A stretch of 64,000 nucleotides of DNA from Bacteroidales bacterium (GCA_017960905.1 JAGCYH010000045.1:1-64000), one strand, 5' to 3'; numbered from the stretch's first letter, positions 33,374-45,100 are shown. Numbers and translations are program-made. Notes: generated by a model from the letters alone, not told the origin.

Positions 33374-34057
33374 ATGAAGATAGACAAATTTGTTTTCGAC
33401 TTTCTGCGCGACCTGCGTCTCAACAACAACCGTGAGTGGTTTAAGGCCAACAAACATCGCTACGACGAGGCGCGAAGCGCCTTCGAGCAGTTTACGGCCG
33501 ACTTCATCCGTCTGGCGGCAAGCATCGACCCCGAAGTGGGCGCGCCGGCGCCCAAAGAGTGCATGTTCAGGATATACCGCGACGTGCGTTTCTCGCACGA
33601 CAAGCAGCCATACAAGACCGACTTCTGCTGCGGCATTTCGCGCAAAGGCAAAAACGGGCCGGCACCCAAGTATTTTTTCAGCATTGAACCGGACAACACG
33701 TTCTTCGCTAGCGGGCGCTATTGTCTTGAGCCAGAAGAACTTAAAAAGGTGCGCCGCGAGATATGCAACTTCCCCGAAGAGCTGCTGGCGGCTGTTGAGT
33801 CGGAACGATTCAAAAAACGTATGTATCTGTGGGACAACAGATTGAAGAATATACCCAAAGGATTCGACACCGACTTTGTCGGTGCCGAATATCTGAAATA
33901 CAAAAGTCTCTCACCCATAGTGGATTACACCGAAGAAGAGTGCCAAGCGGCCGACTTCGAGGCCAAACTGCGCAACGACATTGAGACGGCAATGCCGCTC
34001 AATCGGTTTCTGAAACAGGCTCTCGACGCGCCCGAAGAAGAGAAATATGACTTTTGA
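33374..34057 (+). CDS. DUF2461 domain protein
   Basis: A 227-residue cytoplasmic protein of the DUF2461 (TIGR02453) family. I start at the ATG at 33374, two bases after the trkA stop (MKIDKFVFDFLRDLRLNNNREWF). The family segments FDFLRDLRLNNNREWFKANK, FRIYRDVRFSHDKQPYKTDF (near 60-80) and YFSIEPDNTFFASGRY (near 98-113) are clear. The function is unknown. It appears to be the third gene of the trkHA operon. Confidence 0.88.
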   Translation: MKIDKFVFDFLRDLRLNNNREWFKANKHRYDEARSAFEQFTADFIRLAASIDPEVGAPAPKECMFRIYRDVRFSHDKQPYKTDFCCGISRKGKNGPAPKYFFSIEPDNTFFASGRYCLEPEELKKVRREICNFPEELLAAVESERFKKRMYLWDNRLKNIPKGFDTDFVGAEYLKYKSLSPIVDYTEEECQAADFEAKLRNDIETAMPLNRFLKQALDAPEEEKYDF

Positions 34058-34093
34058 ACAGGCCGAGAACAGCTCTTTTTCGAAGAAAAAGAG

Positions 34094-34101
34094 TAATTTT
34101 G
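34094..34101 (+). promoter_or_regulatory. -7 box (TAATTTTG) of porQ
   Basis: TAATTTTG at 21 bases before the ATG at 34122. Confidence 0.55.
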
Positions 34102-34121
34102 CAAAAGAAAAGAAGTAGTAA

Positions 34122-35117
34122 ATGTTGCATAAACGCCTATATACCATATTGTTAGCACTGTTTACCGTAGCGCAGGCACATTCGCAGCGGCAAGCCGGCA
34201 AGTCGTATGAGTTTCTCGATTTGCCCACCACAGCGCGAAGCATAGCCATAGGCGGCAACCACGCCGTACTGGGCACCGACGATGTCGGATTCTGCTTTCA
34301 GAATCCGGCGGCGCTACGCGACACACTGCACCAGTCGGTTTCGATAAACGCATCATTTCTACCACAAGGAATAATCTATGGCACAGGCATTTATGCGCAG
34401 CAAGTGGAAGGCATAGGCACATTTGCGGCAGGCGTGCAATACATCAACTACGGCCAGTTCGACCGAACCGACGAAGACCGCAACGAGCTTGGCACCTTCG
34501 GTGCGCAAGAAGCCGCCATATACCTTACCGCCTCGCGCCAAATGACGCCATGGCTACGCCTTGGCGCCACAGTAAAGCCCGTTTTCAGCCACTTCGACAC
34601 CTACAACTCATTCGGCATAGCCATGGACATGGGCGCCTACTACACCTCGCCCGATGGCAGTCTGCAAGCCGGATTGGTGATAAGAAACGTCGGCGGACAG
34701 ATATCGAGCTACGCCCCCGACGCGCAGCGCAAGCCGCTCAACACCGACATGCGCATAGGCGCAGCCTATAAGCTCGAACACGCACCGATACGCGTAACTA
34801 CCACACTGAAAGACATTTACCACTGGAAAATATCGACCGACAACGACAATAAAATCAGTTTTGGCGACAACCTTATGCGGCATCTGCTCATAGGCGTTGA
34901 GTTTATGCCCATTAGGAATTTCTTTGTTGGCGTTGGCTACGACCAACGCCAACGCAAAGAGACACGCTCGTCGGCTTCGGGCGGTGCGGCCGGATTTTCG
35001 TTCGGATGCGGCCTGAGAGTTTACAAAATCGACATCGCTTACGGATACCGCAAATATCATCTGGCAGGCGCATCGAATACGATCTCTATTTCTACAAACC
35101 TTGGAAGATTCTTATAA
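34122..35117 (+). CDS. porQ: Type IX secretion system protein PorQ
   Basis: A 331-residue outer-membrane beta-barrel protein of the PorV/PorQ-like FadL family, required for T9SS export in Porphyromonas and relatives. Signal peptide 1-21 (AHS-Q). The start of the mature part, YEFLDLPTTARSIAIGG (near 28-44), followed by DDVGFCFQNPAALRD, is the PorQ signature; alternating strands follow to the end (TISISTNLGRFL). It is consistent with the T9SS-like tails of proteins in this window. It is followed 15 bases later by the sulfatase gene and then the U32 gene in the same direction. Confidence 0.9.
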   Translation: MLHKRLYTILLALFTVAQAHSQRQAGKSYEFLDLPTTARSIAIGGNHAVLGTDDVGFCFQNPAALRDTLHQSVSINASFLPQGIIYGTGIYAQQVEGIGTFAAGVQYINYGQFDRTDEDRNELGTFGAQEAAIYLTASRQMTPWLRLGATVKPVFSHFDTYNSFGIAMDMGAYYTSPDGSLQAGLVIRNVGGQISSYAPDAQRKPLNTDMRIGAAYKLEHAPIRVTTTLKDIYHWKISTDNDNKISFGDNLMRHLLIGVEFMPIRNFFVGVGYDQRQRKETRSSASGGAAGFSFGCGLRVYKIDIAYGYRKYHLAGASNTISISTNLGRFL

Positions 35118-35132
35118 TAAGACGATTACGAG

Positions 35133-36995
35133 ATGGCAAATGCTTGGAACAATATAAAACAAATAATACGTTTTCTGATAAGGCACGCCATTTTCTGGGT
35201 TGTGCTTTTCATGATAGAACGTATAATTTTCATAAGCATAAACAGCGACATAGCCATCGACGCGCCGAAGCGCTACCTGCTGGGGGCTCTGTGGCACGGA
35301 CTGCTTTTCGATGCGAGCATAATAGGCTATCTGACAATGTTTTACTGCGTTGTTCTGGCCATTGCATCGCCATTCTGCCGTGTGAGTCCGACGCTGCGCA
35401 TACTGAACATAATAACAGGTGTAATAGCCTCGCTGGTAGCAATTCTGCTACCAGCCGACGCTGTTGTTTACAGCCATTGGGAACATCACTTCGACGCCAC
35501 CGAACTCGGATTTCTTGAGAATCCGAAATTGGCGCTGGCCTCGGTCGACAGCATCACCATAGCGATTTACTTAGTGGCATGTATAGTGCTGATATTCGGC
35601 ACGTTATCGTTGCTGCACAAACTGACCGACAAAGTACGCCATCAGTCGTTTGCCAAAGCCGAAACGACTTTGGCAAAAATAGTGCAAAGCGTTGTGCTGC
35701 TGATAGTTGGCGGCTCAATGATAATACCGATACGCGGCGGCGTGGGCATCGCGCCGCTCAACACAGGCCGCGCCTATTTCTGCGACAACATGTTTGCCAA
35801 CCACACAGCGCTCAACCCGTTGTGGAACTTTCTGTACTCGACAAAACGCCTGCGCGAAGCCACAACGACATACCACTTCATGGACGACGAGACCGCCGAA
35901 CGCAAATTCGGGCAGTTGATGACCGAAAGTGGTGATTATCAGCACATTCTGCGTACCGACAGGCCCAACATAGTATTCATTCTGCTTGAGAGTTTTTCGG
36001 CTCACGCAATAGAATTTTTGGGTGGCGAAAACGCCACCCCGACAATAAAACAGCTTCTGAAAGAGAGCGTTGCGTTCAACAACGTGATGGCCGCCAGCGA
36101 CCGCTCGGGCAAAGGTCTGGTAGCCGCCATGTGCGGCTACCCTGTTCTGCCGACAATAAGCATCATTCAGTACCCGCAAAAGACTCAGTCACTGCCTTTT
36201 ATATCGAAGAAACTGCGCGAAAACGGCTATTCGAGCCAGACATTCGTCTATGGCGGCGACCTCAACTTCAACAACTTCGTCTCGCTCGTTACAATTGCCG
36301 GATTCGACAAGATAATAACGCAGGACGACTTCAGCGCCGAGCAACTCGGCGACAAATGGGGCGCGCACGACGAATACGCATTCGACAGACTTTTTGAGGA
36401 AATAAAAAACCAAAAAACGCCGTTTTTCGACTTCATTTTCACACTGAGCAGCCACGAGCCGTTCACTGTGCCTATGGAACGAAAAATCGACAACGACTAC
36501 CTCAACTCGGTATACTACACCGACAAATGTCTGGGCGATTTTATTAAAAAGCTGAAAGACAATAACTTGTGGAACAACACATTGCTCATACTCATGGCCG
36601 ACCACGGGCATCCGGGGCCGATGAATGTGGGCGTAACCGACCGCAAACGGTTCAACATACCGCTCATCCTATCGGGCGGCGCTCTGACAATGCAAGACAC
36701 CATAATAGGCAAATACGGAACGCAAATCGACATAGCCTCTACCCTTCTGCATCAATTAGACATTGATGCAGAGGACTTTACGTTCAGTAAAAACCTGCTC
36801 GACAGCAGTTCCGATGGATTCTCGTTCTTCGACTTCAACGACGGATTCGGCTACGTGGACAAAGATACATACCAGGTTTACGACAATCAGGCGCGGAAAT
36901 ACCTGCGCAACGACACTAGCAACTCTGACACAACAACTTACGACAACGGAATGGCGATTTTACAACTTATGTCGAACGACAACGCAAAACGATGA
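35133..36995 (+). CDS. LTA synthase family sulfatase (membrane phosphotransferase-like)
   Basis: A 620-residue inner-membrane protein with five N-terminal helices (about 10-200) and a periplasmic alkaline-phosphatase-fold domain (about 250-600). Metal-site and nucleophile motifs: NIVFILLESFS near 283, ASDRSGKGLVAAMCGYP near 322 (Ser/Thr nucleophile region), and LMADHGHPGP near 490. In Gram-positives this family makes lipoteichoic acid; in Bacteroidota the members are probably phosphoglycerol or phosphoethanolamine transferases acting on envelope glycans, which is inference. It overlaps the U32 gene by 4 bases (ATGA). Confidence 0.88.
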   Translation: MANAWNNIKQIIRFLIRHAIFWVVLFMIERIIFISINSDIAIDAPKRYLLGALWHGLLFDASIIGYLTMFYCVVLAIASPFCRVSPTLRILNIITGVIASLVAILLPADAVVYSHWEHHFDATELGFLENPKLALASVDSITIAIYLVACIVLIFGTLSLLHKLTDKVRHQSFAKAETTLAKIVQSVVLLIVGGSMIIPIRGGVGIAPLNTGRAYFCDNMFANHTALNPLWNFLYSTKRLREATTTYHFMDDETAERKFGQLMTESGDYQHILRTDRPNIVFILLESFSAHAIEFLGGENATPTIKQLLKESVAFNNVMAASDRSGKGLVAAMCGYPVLPTISIIQYPQKTQSLPFISKKLRENGYSSQTFVYGGDLNFNNFVSLVTIAGFDKIITQDDFSAEQLGDKWGAHDEYAFDRLFEEIKNQKTPFFDFIFTLSSHEPFTVPMERKIDNDYLNSVYYTDKCLGDFIKKLKDNNLWNNTLLILMADHGHPGPMNVGVTDRKRFNIPLILSGGALTMQDTIIGKYGTQIDIASTLLHQLDIDAEDFTFSKNLLDSSSDGFSFFDFNDGFGYVDKDTYQVYDNQARKYLRNDTSNSDTTTYDNGMAILQLMSNDNAKR

Positions 36996-38260
36996 ACATC
37001 ACACGCAAAGACATAGAGATAATGGCGCCAGTAGGCTCGTACGAGTCGCTCATGGCGGCGATACAAGGCGGTGCCGACTCGGTTTACCTTGGTATAGAGC
37101 AACTTAACATGCGTTCGCGCTCGTCGAACAACTTCACGCGCGACGACTTGGCGAAAATTGTGGCCATTGCCCGCGAAAACAACATAAAAACCTATCTGAC
37201 AGTGAATACCGTCATCTACGATGACGAGATAGGACTCATGCACGAGATAATCGACGCCGCCAAGCAAAACGGCGTAACGGCCATCATCGCGTCGGATTTG
37301 GCCGCCATTCAGTATGCCAATCAGATTGGTGTCGAGGTGCACATCTCGACACAATGCAACATAAGCAACTTCGAGGCTGTGAGGTTTTTCAGCCAATACG
37401 CCGATGTGATGGTGCTTGCCCGCGAGCTCGACCTCGACAAAGTGAAACGCATTCACCATCAGATAATCGACAACGACATACGCGGGCCAAAGGGCAAACC
37501 CGTTGAAATAGAGATGTTTGCACACGGTGCACTCTGTATGGCCGTTTCGGGCAAATGCTACCTGAGTCTCAACACACTCAACGCCTCGGCCAACCGAGGC
37601 GCATGCCTGCAAGTGTGCAGGCGCAGCTACCTTGTCACCGACCGCGAGACAGGCAACGAACTCGAAGTCGACGGCAAATACATCATGTCGCCTAAAGACC
37701 TGAAAACCATCGACTTCATGGACCGCATGATAGACGCCGGCGTGCGAGTGTTCAAGATTGAAGGCAGAGCACGCTCTGCCGACTATGTGAAGACCGTTTG
37801 CGAATGCTACAGCGAAGCCGCCCAAGCCATTGCCGACGGCACTTTCGCAGCCAAAGGCCGCGGATATTGGGACGAACGACTCTCGCGAGTATTCAACCGC
37901 GGATTCTGGGACGGATACTATTTGGGCCAGAAATTGGGCGAATGGTCGGACAAATACGGCAATCTGGCCACCGAGAAAAAAGTGTACGTAGGCAAAGCCA
38001 ACAACTACTTCGGCAAAATAGGCGTCGGCGAGTTTTACCTCGAGACCGACGAACTGCACGTAGGCAACAAGATAATAATTATGGGGCCAAAAACTGGCGT
38101 AATAGAGCAGACTGTCAGCGAGTTGCGCGTTGACCTCAAGCCGACAGACAGCGTGCCGAAAGGCACGCTGTTCTCAATGCCGACCGTCGACAAGGTGCGC
38201 CGCAACGACAAACTATACGTCGTCCGCCCCGCCGAGAGCGTGAAAGACAACCAGAACTGA
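36992..38260 (+). CDS. U32 family peptidase / tRNA-hydroxylation protein family (TrhP-like)
   Basis: A 422-residue U32 family protein. Members once called collagenases (YegQ/TrhP, YrrN/O) are needed for 5-hydroxyuridine formation in tRNA; which role applies here is not visible. Family marks: MAPVGSYESLMAAIQGGADSVYLG near 10-33, the cysteine set FAHGALCMAVSGKCYLS...NRGACLQVCRRSY near 174-210, and YIMSPKDLKTIDFMDRMIDAGV near 229-250. It overlaps the sulfatase gene by 4 bases. Its last 20 codons form the left direct repeat of the adjacent island and recur at 46763 with mainly synonymous changes. Confidence 0.9.
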   Translation: MNITRKDIEIMAPVGSYESLMAAIQGGADSVYLGIEQLNMRSRSSNNFTRDDLAKIVAIARENNIKTYLTVNTVIYDDEIGLMHEIIDAAKQNGVTAIIASDLAAIQYANQIGVEVHISTQCNISNFEAVRFFSQYADVMVLARELDLDKVKRIHHQIIDNDIRGPKGKPVEIEMFAHGALCMAVSGKCYLSLNTLNASANRGACLQVCRRSYLVTDRETGNELEVDGKYIMSPKDLKTIDFMDRMIDAGVRVFKIEGRARSADYVKTVCECYSEAAQAIADGTFAAKGRGYWDERLSRVFNRGFWDGYYLGQKLGEWSDKYGNLATEKKVYVGKANNYFGKIGVGEFYLETDELHVGNKIIIMGPKTGVIEQTVSELRVDLKPTDSVPKGTLFSMPTVDKVRRNDKLYVVRPAESVKDNQN

Positions 38261-38273
38261 GGGAAGGGAACCT
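38199..38273 (+). repeat. Left direct repeat (attL-like) of the genomic island
   Basis: 75 bases covering the last 20 codons of the U32 gene and 13 bases beyond. The same sequence, with a handful of differences, is at 46763-46838. Encoded end: NDKLYVVRPAESVKDNQN. Confidence 0.8.
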
Positions 38274-38310
38274 GCTGTAATTGAACAAATTACAGCAGGT
38301 TTTGTTTTTT
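38271..38310 (+). terminator. Terminator of the porQ-U32 operon
   Basis: CCTGCTGTAATT pairs with AATTACAGCAGG (5-base loop), followed by TTTTGTTTTTT. Begins inside the end of the left direct repeat. Confidence 0.85.
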
Positions 38311-38367
38311 GAAATTTATTTTCAAAAAAACGTTAATCTGTCTATTGATATTTCGGCCAAGGAACAT

Positions 38368-38456
38368 TAACTTTGCAATTGAACATTTGCAAAGCACTAT
38401 GTGCTTTGCCATGTGATAACATATGATAAAAAGCGTCGACTAACGCTTTGTTTTTT
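38368..38456 (+). ncRNA. Candidate small RNA at the left end of the island
   Basis: A -7 box TAACTTTG at 38368-38375, a perfect hairpin GCAAAGCAC / GTGCTTTGC at 38389-38409, and a terminator-like hairpin AAAGCGT / ACGCTTT at 38430-38449 with GTTTTTT. The transcript would be about 75 bases; no -33 TTTG was found. It matches no family I know. Confidence 0.45.
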
Positions 38457-38510
38457 GGTGTTCCGAATTCTACCACAATTTTGAACACTCGCCAAGAACA
38501 ATGCAGATGT

Positions 38511-38701
38511 TGATGCCACGGTTGCGATTATCGTAGCCTTTTCGTGGTGTGCAGCAGGCATAACTGCCTTATGCTGCGCACCTTGCGAAAGGTCTGATTT
38601 ATAGCAACAGCGCGTGGTGTCTCTCTGTCTGTTTGCGAGTGTGGGCTGTGGTAGGTCCCGGGACACGAACAGGCAAATAACGGAGACCCACGCGCTTTTT
38701 T
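38511..38701 (+). ncRNA. Highly structured non-coding segment upstream of the helicase
   Basis: Three successive hairpins. 38516-38547: outer CCACG / CGTGG with an inner 7-8 bp stem. 38546-38582: GGTGTGCAGCA / TGCTGCGCACC with inner GGCA / TGCC. 38609-38696: AGCGCGTGG / CCACGCGCT plus TCTC / GAGA and inner pairs, followed by six Ts, a good intrinsic terminator. It is either one terminated RNA or a long leader with an attenuator 67 bases before the helicase ATG. No RNase P, tmRNA or SRP signature is present. Confidence 0.5.
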
Positions 38702-38763
38702 GTAAACAAAAAAAAATCCTACGAGTCGGAAGCGGGTCTGGTGTAGGGCAAAACAGACAGACT

Positions 38764-41700
38764 ATGCTCATCGACAACAAAATTGACCGTTATCCCGAAG
38801 ACGGTCTTGGGATTAAAAGCGTTTGGGATTTTATCCGTTATTACACCAGCCCCGACAAAGGGCGCGAAGGCGCACTTGACATTGTAACCGGTTTCTTTTC
38901 GGTAGCTGGACTAAGCGCGCTACAAAACGAACTATCTACCAACAACGCATATAGGCTTATCCTGGCCGAGATGGTCAGTGGCGATGATTTTAAAAGCAAA
39001 GTGATTGATTTGTTACAAGGTGATAGTAGTATTGAAAACGCACTACGGCTATCGGAATATTCGCAAAACGCACTTGCGTTCCTGAAACACAACACTGTAC
39101 AAGTCAAGGCGATAACGAATGCATTCTGCCACGCCAAAACATACATTTTCAAAGACTATTCAGACCCTGCGCACCATTATTATCTGACAGGAAGTTCGAA
39201 CCTGACCGATGCAGGATTGGGGCGAAAACCATCTTCGAATGCAGAACTTAACCTTGCCGAGACAGGCAATGGCGACACTTATAAAAAACATAAAGACTGG
39301 TTTGCCGACCAATGGGAGAACGTGGCACAACAGAAGATTTTGTCGGACCCGACAAACCCAAAATCGGAAAAAATAGACGTAAAGCAATACTTTATCGATA
39401 TGATTTCGCAGGCATTTAAAGTTCATACGCCCGAAGAAATATATTACAAGATATTGTTTGAACTGTTCCAGACCGAAATAGACTTCGACACGTCGCTTGA
39501 GCACGAGAGAGAGATGACGCTGCTACAAGATTCGGAAATATACCGCACGCTGTTCAACTACCAAAAGAGCGGTGTAGTGTCGCTTATAAAGATGCTACGC
39601 AAGTGGAATGGCGCCATACTGGCCGATGCTGTGGGCTTGGGCAAAACGTTTTCGGCGCTTGCAGTGATGAAATATTATCAGAACAATGGCTATACAGTAC
39701 TGCTACTCTGCCCTAAAAAGTTGGAATACAACTGGAAACAATATTTGAAACGTAGCGAATCGCGCTTCGAACGCGACGCGTTCGATTACATTGTGCGATT
39801 CCACACCGACCTGCAAGATGACCGACTCGAAAATGCATACACCGACGCAAAACTCAGCTACCTATGCCGTCAGCAGAAACTGCTTGTGGTAATCGACGAG
39901 AGCCACAACCTGCGCAACGCCGACTCGGAACGATATAAAACACTGATGAACAAGCTGTTGGCCGACAACGGAACAGAACGCGATGTAAAAGTTCTTCTGC
40001 TTTCGGCTACACCGATAAACAATGGTCTGACAGACATACGCAACCAATTCAATATCATTGCAAAAGGCGATGACGGATACTTCAATAATGATGACTTTGA
40101 GGTGAAATCGCTTATGGAACTATTCCGCGAAGCGCAAAGGAAATACAACGAATGGAGTGAAGATGAAAGCCGAAAATTGTCGGATTTTGTGGGCATGCTG
40201 CCTCAACACTTCTTTGGTCTTACCGACAGATTGATAGTTGCGCGTACGCGCAACTTGATAGAACGCACCTTGGGCGAAGACTTGCAATTTCCACGCAAAC
40301 GAAAGCCGCAAAACATATACAAAGGTGTGAGTGCGATAGGCAAATACAAAAACGCCAGAGCGTTGTACGACGCTCTGACCGATTTGAAGCTAACGGCTTA
40401 TCAACCAACAAAATACATAAACGGCGAAGAGACTGCCAAAGACTGGCAAGACGATCGTTTCCGTGAAAAATACTTGGTGAAAATGATGACCATACTGTTC
40501 ATGAAACGATTGGAAAGTTCGTGGTACTCGTGCAAGCTGACAATAGAAAAAGTGCTCGAAGTGCATAAGCGAACACTCAATATGGTTAAAAGATATTTAG
40601 AAACGAAAGACGAGACCTCCATAAATTTCGAGATTGACGATATGGATGAACTCGACGACGAATACTCTCTGCGCGGTAACGCCATCCGACTATCAGATAT
40701 GAAACTGATAGACAGGTTTGAATCCGACTTGGAGTACGACGTGAAGAGTTTGCAAGCCATAGCCGACTGCTTTTCGGATTTTGCAAAAAAATTGGAAAGC
40801 GGCAAAGTAACCGACCAAAAGATGGACACATTGGCGGAATTAGTAAAAGGAAAATCGGCCGAAAGGAATCCTAAAGTGGTTATTTTCACCACTTTTACCG
40901 ACACTGCACAATACATATACGACAAGCTGCAAGAACGAGGAATAGAGAGGATTGCGTGCGTTACAGGCGAAATTTCGACATATCCCGACGGCAAACAGAC
41001 GCAAAACTTCACCGACATTCTGCAACGGTTTGCGCCATACAGCAAACTATACAAAGAGAAAGACTGGAGTACGCTGTACGAGGCACATCTGACGCGCGAA
41101 AAATACAATGAGCAAACACGGCAATGGGACGTGGATTACGCTGAATGGCAGCAACTTATAAACAGCGACAGAAGATACGCAAAGACTGCTGAAATATTGA
41201 AAGAACAGATAGACGTACTTGTGGCCACAGACTGCTTGAGCGAAGGACAGAACTTGCAAGACGCCGACATGGTGGTAAACTTCGACATACACTGGAATCC
41301 GGTCAGGCTCATACAACGGTTCGGACGTATTGACCGTATCGGCTCGCCAAACGAAGAAGTTCAAAGCGTAAACTTCTGGCCTACAGAGAATTTGGACGCA
41401 TTCATCGACTTGACGAACCGCATCAACAACCGCATGGCCACGATGCTGACAGCTGGCACTGAAACCATTGAAACGACAGAGAAATACAGCAAAATAGTGG
41501 AAGAAAACCCACTATTCGAGAAAAACGCACAAAAACTGCTTCGGCAATTGGCAGAAGACTCAATATCAGACATAGAAAGTACCGACAGCGATGGACAAAA
41601 CCTCGGTATGCAAAACCTCTCGCTCGAAATGTTCCGCCAAGACCTGATCGACTACTTCGACCGCCACAAAGATATGTTCCGCAGTATGCCGTGCGGTGTG

Positions 41701-42147
41701 TTCAGCGGATTCAAGAATGCCGCCAAACAGTTTGCAAGTGTTCCCGAGAGCCTTGTGGCCGTATTGGGCTATCCGCACCGCGAGCATAAAAAAGAGAACT
41801 ACAAGCAGTTTTACCTTATGTGCCAGCCCGCCAATGGCGAGCCAGCCGATTGGCACGAAATGAACCGCGCGGAAATACTCAATATGCTGCGTGTCAACAA
41901 AAACGAGCCGACGTTTTTGCCCGAATGGATAGAACGGCCTGACACACAAAAGGTGCAACGACTATCGGGGATACTGAAAGAGTGGCTCAGGGTACAAATG
42001 CCACAAGAGACTAAAACATTGGCTCACAATATTTTGCGCGGCAACAAAAACGCAACCGACAACAACGGGCAAACCATTGAACAGAAGTTTAATCTTGAAA
42101 ACTTCGACCTCATAGCATGGGAATACATTTCAACCAAAAAAGACTGA
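38764..42147 (+). CDS. PLD nuclease-SNF2 helicase fusion of a restriction-like defence system
   Basis: A 1127-residue fusion. I start at the ATG at 38764, because the frame extending to 38614 passes through the terminator hairpin. Residues about 40-180 are a phospholipase D-type nuclease domain with HAKTY near 123 and GSSN near 142 (one HKD-like half). The SNF2 motor has QKSGVVSLI near 272, Walker A GLGKT near 292, Walker B VIDESHN near 377, motif III SATPINN near 415, and the C-terminal helicase lobe with [12 protein letters not shown] near 822 and [12 protein letters not shown] near 850. Probably it translocates on and cuts unmodified DNA. The methylase starts 5 bases after its stop, so the two form an operon. 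It lies inside the U32-flanked island. Confidence 0.87.
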   Translation: MLIDNKIDRYPEDGLGIKSVWDFIRYYTSPDKGREGALDIVTGFFSVAGLSALQNELSTNNAYRLILAEMVSGDDFKSKVIDLLQGDSSIENALRLSEYSQNALAFLKHNTVQVKAITNAFCHAKTYIFKDYSDPAHHYYLTGSSNLTDAGLGRKPSSNAELNLAETGNGDTYKKHKDWFADQWENVAQQKILSDPTNPKSEKIDVKQYFIDMISQAFKVHTPEEIYYKILFELFQTEIDFDTSLEHEREMTLLQDSEIYRTLFNYQKSGVVSLIKMLRKWNGAILADAVGLGKTFSALAVMKYYQNNGYTVLLLCPKKLEYNWKQYLKRSESRFERDAFDYIVRFHTDLQDDRLENAYTDAKLSYLCRQQKLLVVIDESHNLRNADSERYKTLMNKLLADNGTERDVKVLLLSATPINNGLTDIRNQFNIIAKGDDGYFNNDDFEVKSLMELFREAQRKYNEWSEDESRKLSDFVGMLPQHFFGLTDRLIVARTRNLIERTLGEDLQFPRKRKPQNIYKGVSAIGKYKNARALYDALTDLKLTAYQPTKYINGEETAKDWQDDRFREKYLVKMMTILFMKRLESSWYSCKLTIEKVLEVHKRTLNMVKRYLETKDETSINFEIDDMDELDDEYSLRGNAIRLSDMKLIDRFESDLEYDVKSLQAIADCFSDFAKKLESGKVTDQKMDTLAELVKGKSAERNPKVVIFTTFTDTAQYIYDKLQERGIERIACVTGEISTYPDGKQTQNFTDILQRFAPYSKLYKEKDWSTLYEAHLTREKYNEQTRQWDVDYAEWQQLINSDRRYAKTAEILKEQIDVLVATDCLSEGQNLQDADMVVNFDIHWNPVRLIQRFGRIDRIGSPNEEVQSVNFWPTENLDAFIDLTNRINNRMATMLTAGTETIETTEKYSKIVEENPLFEKNAQKLLRQLAEDSISDIESTDSDGQNLGMQNLSLEMFRQDLIDYFDRHKDMFRSMPCGVFSGFKNAAKQFASVPESLVAVLGYPHREHKKENYKQFYLMCQPANGEPADWHEMNRAEILNMLRVNKNEPTFLPEWIERPDTQKVQRLSGILKEWLRVQMPQETKTLAHNILRGNKNATDNNGQTIEQKFNLENFDLIAWEYISTKKD

Positions 42148-42152
42148 CGACA

Positions 42153-45100
42153 ATGGAGAATACACTGAGAAAGTTCATTTACGAGCCACTTTTCGATGCA
42201 TCGCGCGCACTGCTCAACAAACTGAATGTGAAATACGACATGGTATCGTCAGAACCATTCGACATTAGGAATGAATACGTTGCGACATTCAACAGCGAGC
42301 TTCCGCAATACGCGCAAAAAATATTGGAACAGATAAGTGCCACATATTTTGTTGGCATTGTGAATGATGAGAAATACGGCAAAGACGATGTTCGATACAA
42401 AGGCCTATTATTTTTTGCCGCCGACTACAAACCAGGCGCTACCCCAACCCGCTCTGACATGGCAAACCTTACGCGCTTGTTCAATCGCATCTCGGCCGAC
42501 AAACCTGTTGTGGCCATCATGCGACAATCGGGCAAAACGCTATCGATAGCCACATGCGAACGCACCGACTACCAACAGCAATGGCGCCAATCGCAAGGCG
42601 AGCGCATAGGGAAAGTATGCATTTTGCGCGGCATCGACTGCGAGAAACCGCACCGCGGACACCTCGACATATTGGAAAGTCTTGTTGCCGATAAAAAGAT
42701 AAACAACTTCGATGACCTCTACGAGCATTGGCAAAAGGTATTCTCGACAGAATTGCTGACAAAGCAATTCTACAACGAATTATTTGAATGGTACAAATGG
42801 GCTATCAGTAAAAATATCGGGGCATATTTTCCGAACTCAACCGACACTTCGGATGACGATTTCGAAAACATCGACAAACACACTATCCGCTTAATCACGC
42901 GACTTATGTTTGTGTGGTTCATAAAGCAAAAAGACCTTGTGCCTGAAATTCTTTTTGATGCCAAAGAACTCAAAACCATATTGAAAAACTTCGACCCACA
43001 AAGCAAAACAGAAGGGAACTACTACAATGCCATACTTCAGAACCTCTTTTTCGCCACACTCAACCGCGCCATTGAAGATGAGAACGGGAACCGTAGAGGA
43101 TTTGCACACTTGAAGGGACAACGCGATGTAAAAACACTTTATCGCTACGAAGAGATGTTCAGCATTAGCGAAGCTGAGGTGATAGAGCTTTTCGGCCCAG
43201 TGCCATTTCTTAATGGCGGATTGTTCGAATGCCTTGACAAAACCGAAAAACTTGACGGCAAAAAGATTAATCCAGACGGTTTTAGTAGAAATGACACTAA
43301 ATTTGCCAACGGAAGATATCGAAATCGCGCTTTCGTACCGAACATTCTCTTTTTTGACCCCGAAAAAGGATTGTTCAAGATATTTGATAAATACCAGTTT
43401 ACAGTAGAAGAAAACACACCCTCTGAGCAGCAAGTGGCGCTCGACCCAGAGCTGCTGGGCAAAGTGTTCGAAAACTTACTTGGCGCATACAACCCCGAAA
43501 CGGAAGAGACAGCACGAAAACAAAGTGGTTCGTTCTACACACCACCCGAAATAGTTAAATACATGGTCGATGAGAGTCTCATAACTTTCCTTGGCAATAC
43601 GGAAACAGCGCGCGCAGTTTTTGCTGATGGATTTGAGCCAATCGAGACACATCGAGCTGAATACAAAGCGATTGTTGAACGGTTGAAAAACATAAAGGTA
43701 TTCGATCCGGCATGCGGTTCGGGTGCTTTCCCAATGGGCATACTAAACCGTATTGTAGATATCATGCAGAAAATAGACCCAACAGCTGACACATACGAAA
43801 CCAAACTGCATATAATAGAAAACTGCATATATGGTTCTGACATTCAGACCATTGCCACTCAAATAACCAAACTGCGCTTCTTTATATCGCTTATCTGCCA
43901 CTGCGACAAAGACCCTCAGAAACCAAACTTCGGAATACCCACGTTGCCAAACTTGGAAACCAAGTTTGTAACAGCCAACTCACTCATTGGACTGAAGAAA
44001 GAAACCGTTGGATTATTTGAACAAAACGAAGAAAGTGAGTTCAACAGAACCAAAAAGGAACTACACTTGGTACGGCACAAACATTTCATTGCCAAATCAG
44101 CTCGCGAAAAGATGCGACTGCGCGAGGAAGACAAACAGTTACGCGAGAAATTAGCCGACCTACTTTTCGAGAACAACAAACCCGACCAAGAAAAGATTGC
44201 AATGTTGCAACAAAACATTGCTAATATGAAAGAAGAACTGAAACTGTACAAAGACCCAAAAATAGAAATGGAGGTTGTTACCGAAGGGGCTACATTGTTC
44301 GACAAAGGCGAAAGCGTGATGCGAGAGGTTGACAAAAACAAACAAAAACGCGATGCGATAAATACGCGCATAAAACGTGCGATGAGTGAAATAGAAAAAG
44401 AGCAAAACAGACGAAATAGCGCGGAATATACAGAAACCATAGAACAACTGTTGTCATGGAACCCATACGACCAGAATGCCGTCAGCCACTTCTTCGATGC
44501 CGAATGGATGTTCGGCGTTAGCGACGGCTTCGACGTGGTAATTGGCAATCCGCCGTATGTATTGGTTTCTTCTGACGATGCTTTATCTTTTACATACAAA
44601 AAGCATTATACTACTGCGAATGAAGGTAAAACAAATCTTTATAAATTGTTCTATGAATTTGGTCTGTCTATTCTAAACAATAACGGGATATTAAGCTTCA
44701 TTACTCCCAATACATATCTTACAAGTAAAGATAGTAGCACGCTACGTAGTATTTTCTTTGATGAAGCAAAACTAAAAGAGATAATTGAATACACAGAAAA
44801 AGACAAAGTTTTTGAAAATGTAACTCAAGCCGTAACTACTATTGTTTTGCAGAAAGGGACATCAGACAATAACAGAGTTAAAATTCGTACTTACAAACAT
44901 GGTAGTTCAATTTGTTTACAATCTGACTTAAAAGAAGTTGGGCTAATTATACCGGTAAACAGTATTATTAAAAAAATACAACGACAATCCGATAGATTGT
45001 CAAACTGGTTTTCAATTTATCAAGGAGAAATAAATCTCACTTCTAAATGTCATTTGTTTTCAAAACAAAAACAAGAGAATACTCTTCCTATGTGGAGAGG

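Noticed and set aside
38368-38701. tmRNA, RNase P RNA, SRP RNA or 6S RNA
   Set aside because: The tag frame and tRNA-like end of tmRNA, the conserved core motifs of RNase P and the SRP tetraloop region are absent; the hairpin order does not fit a 6S bubble.
38614-38763. N-terminal extension of the helicase by 50 codons
   Set aside because: The extension runs through a terminator hairpin with a T-tract and shows no family similarity; the ATG at 38764 starts a plausible domain.
38397-38780. Minus-strand frame across the structured region
   Set aside because: The translation is Cys/Ser/Arg-rich with no domain, and it overlaps hairpins and the helicase start.
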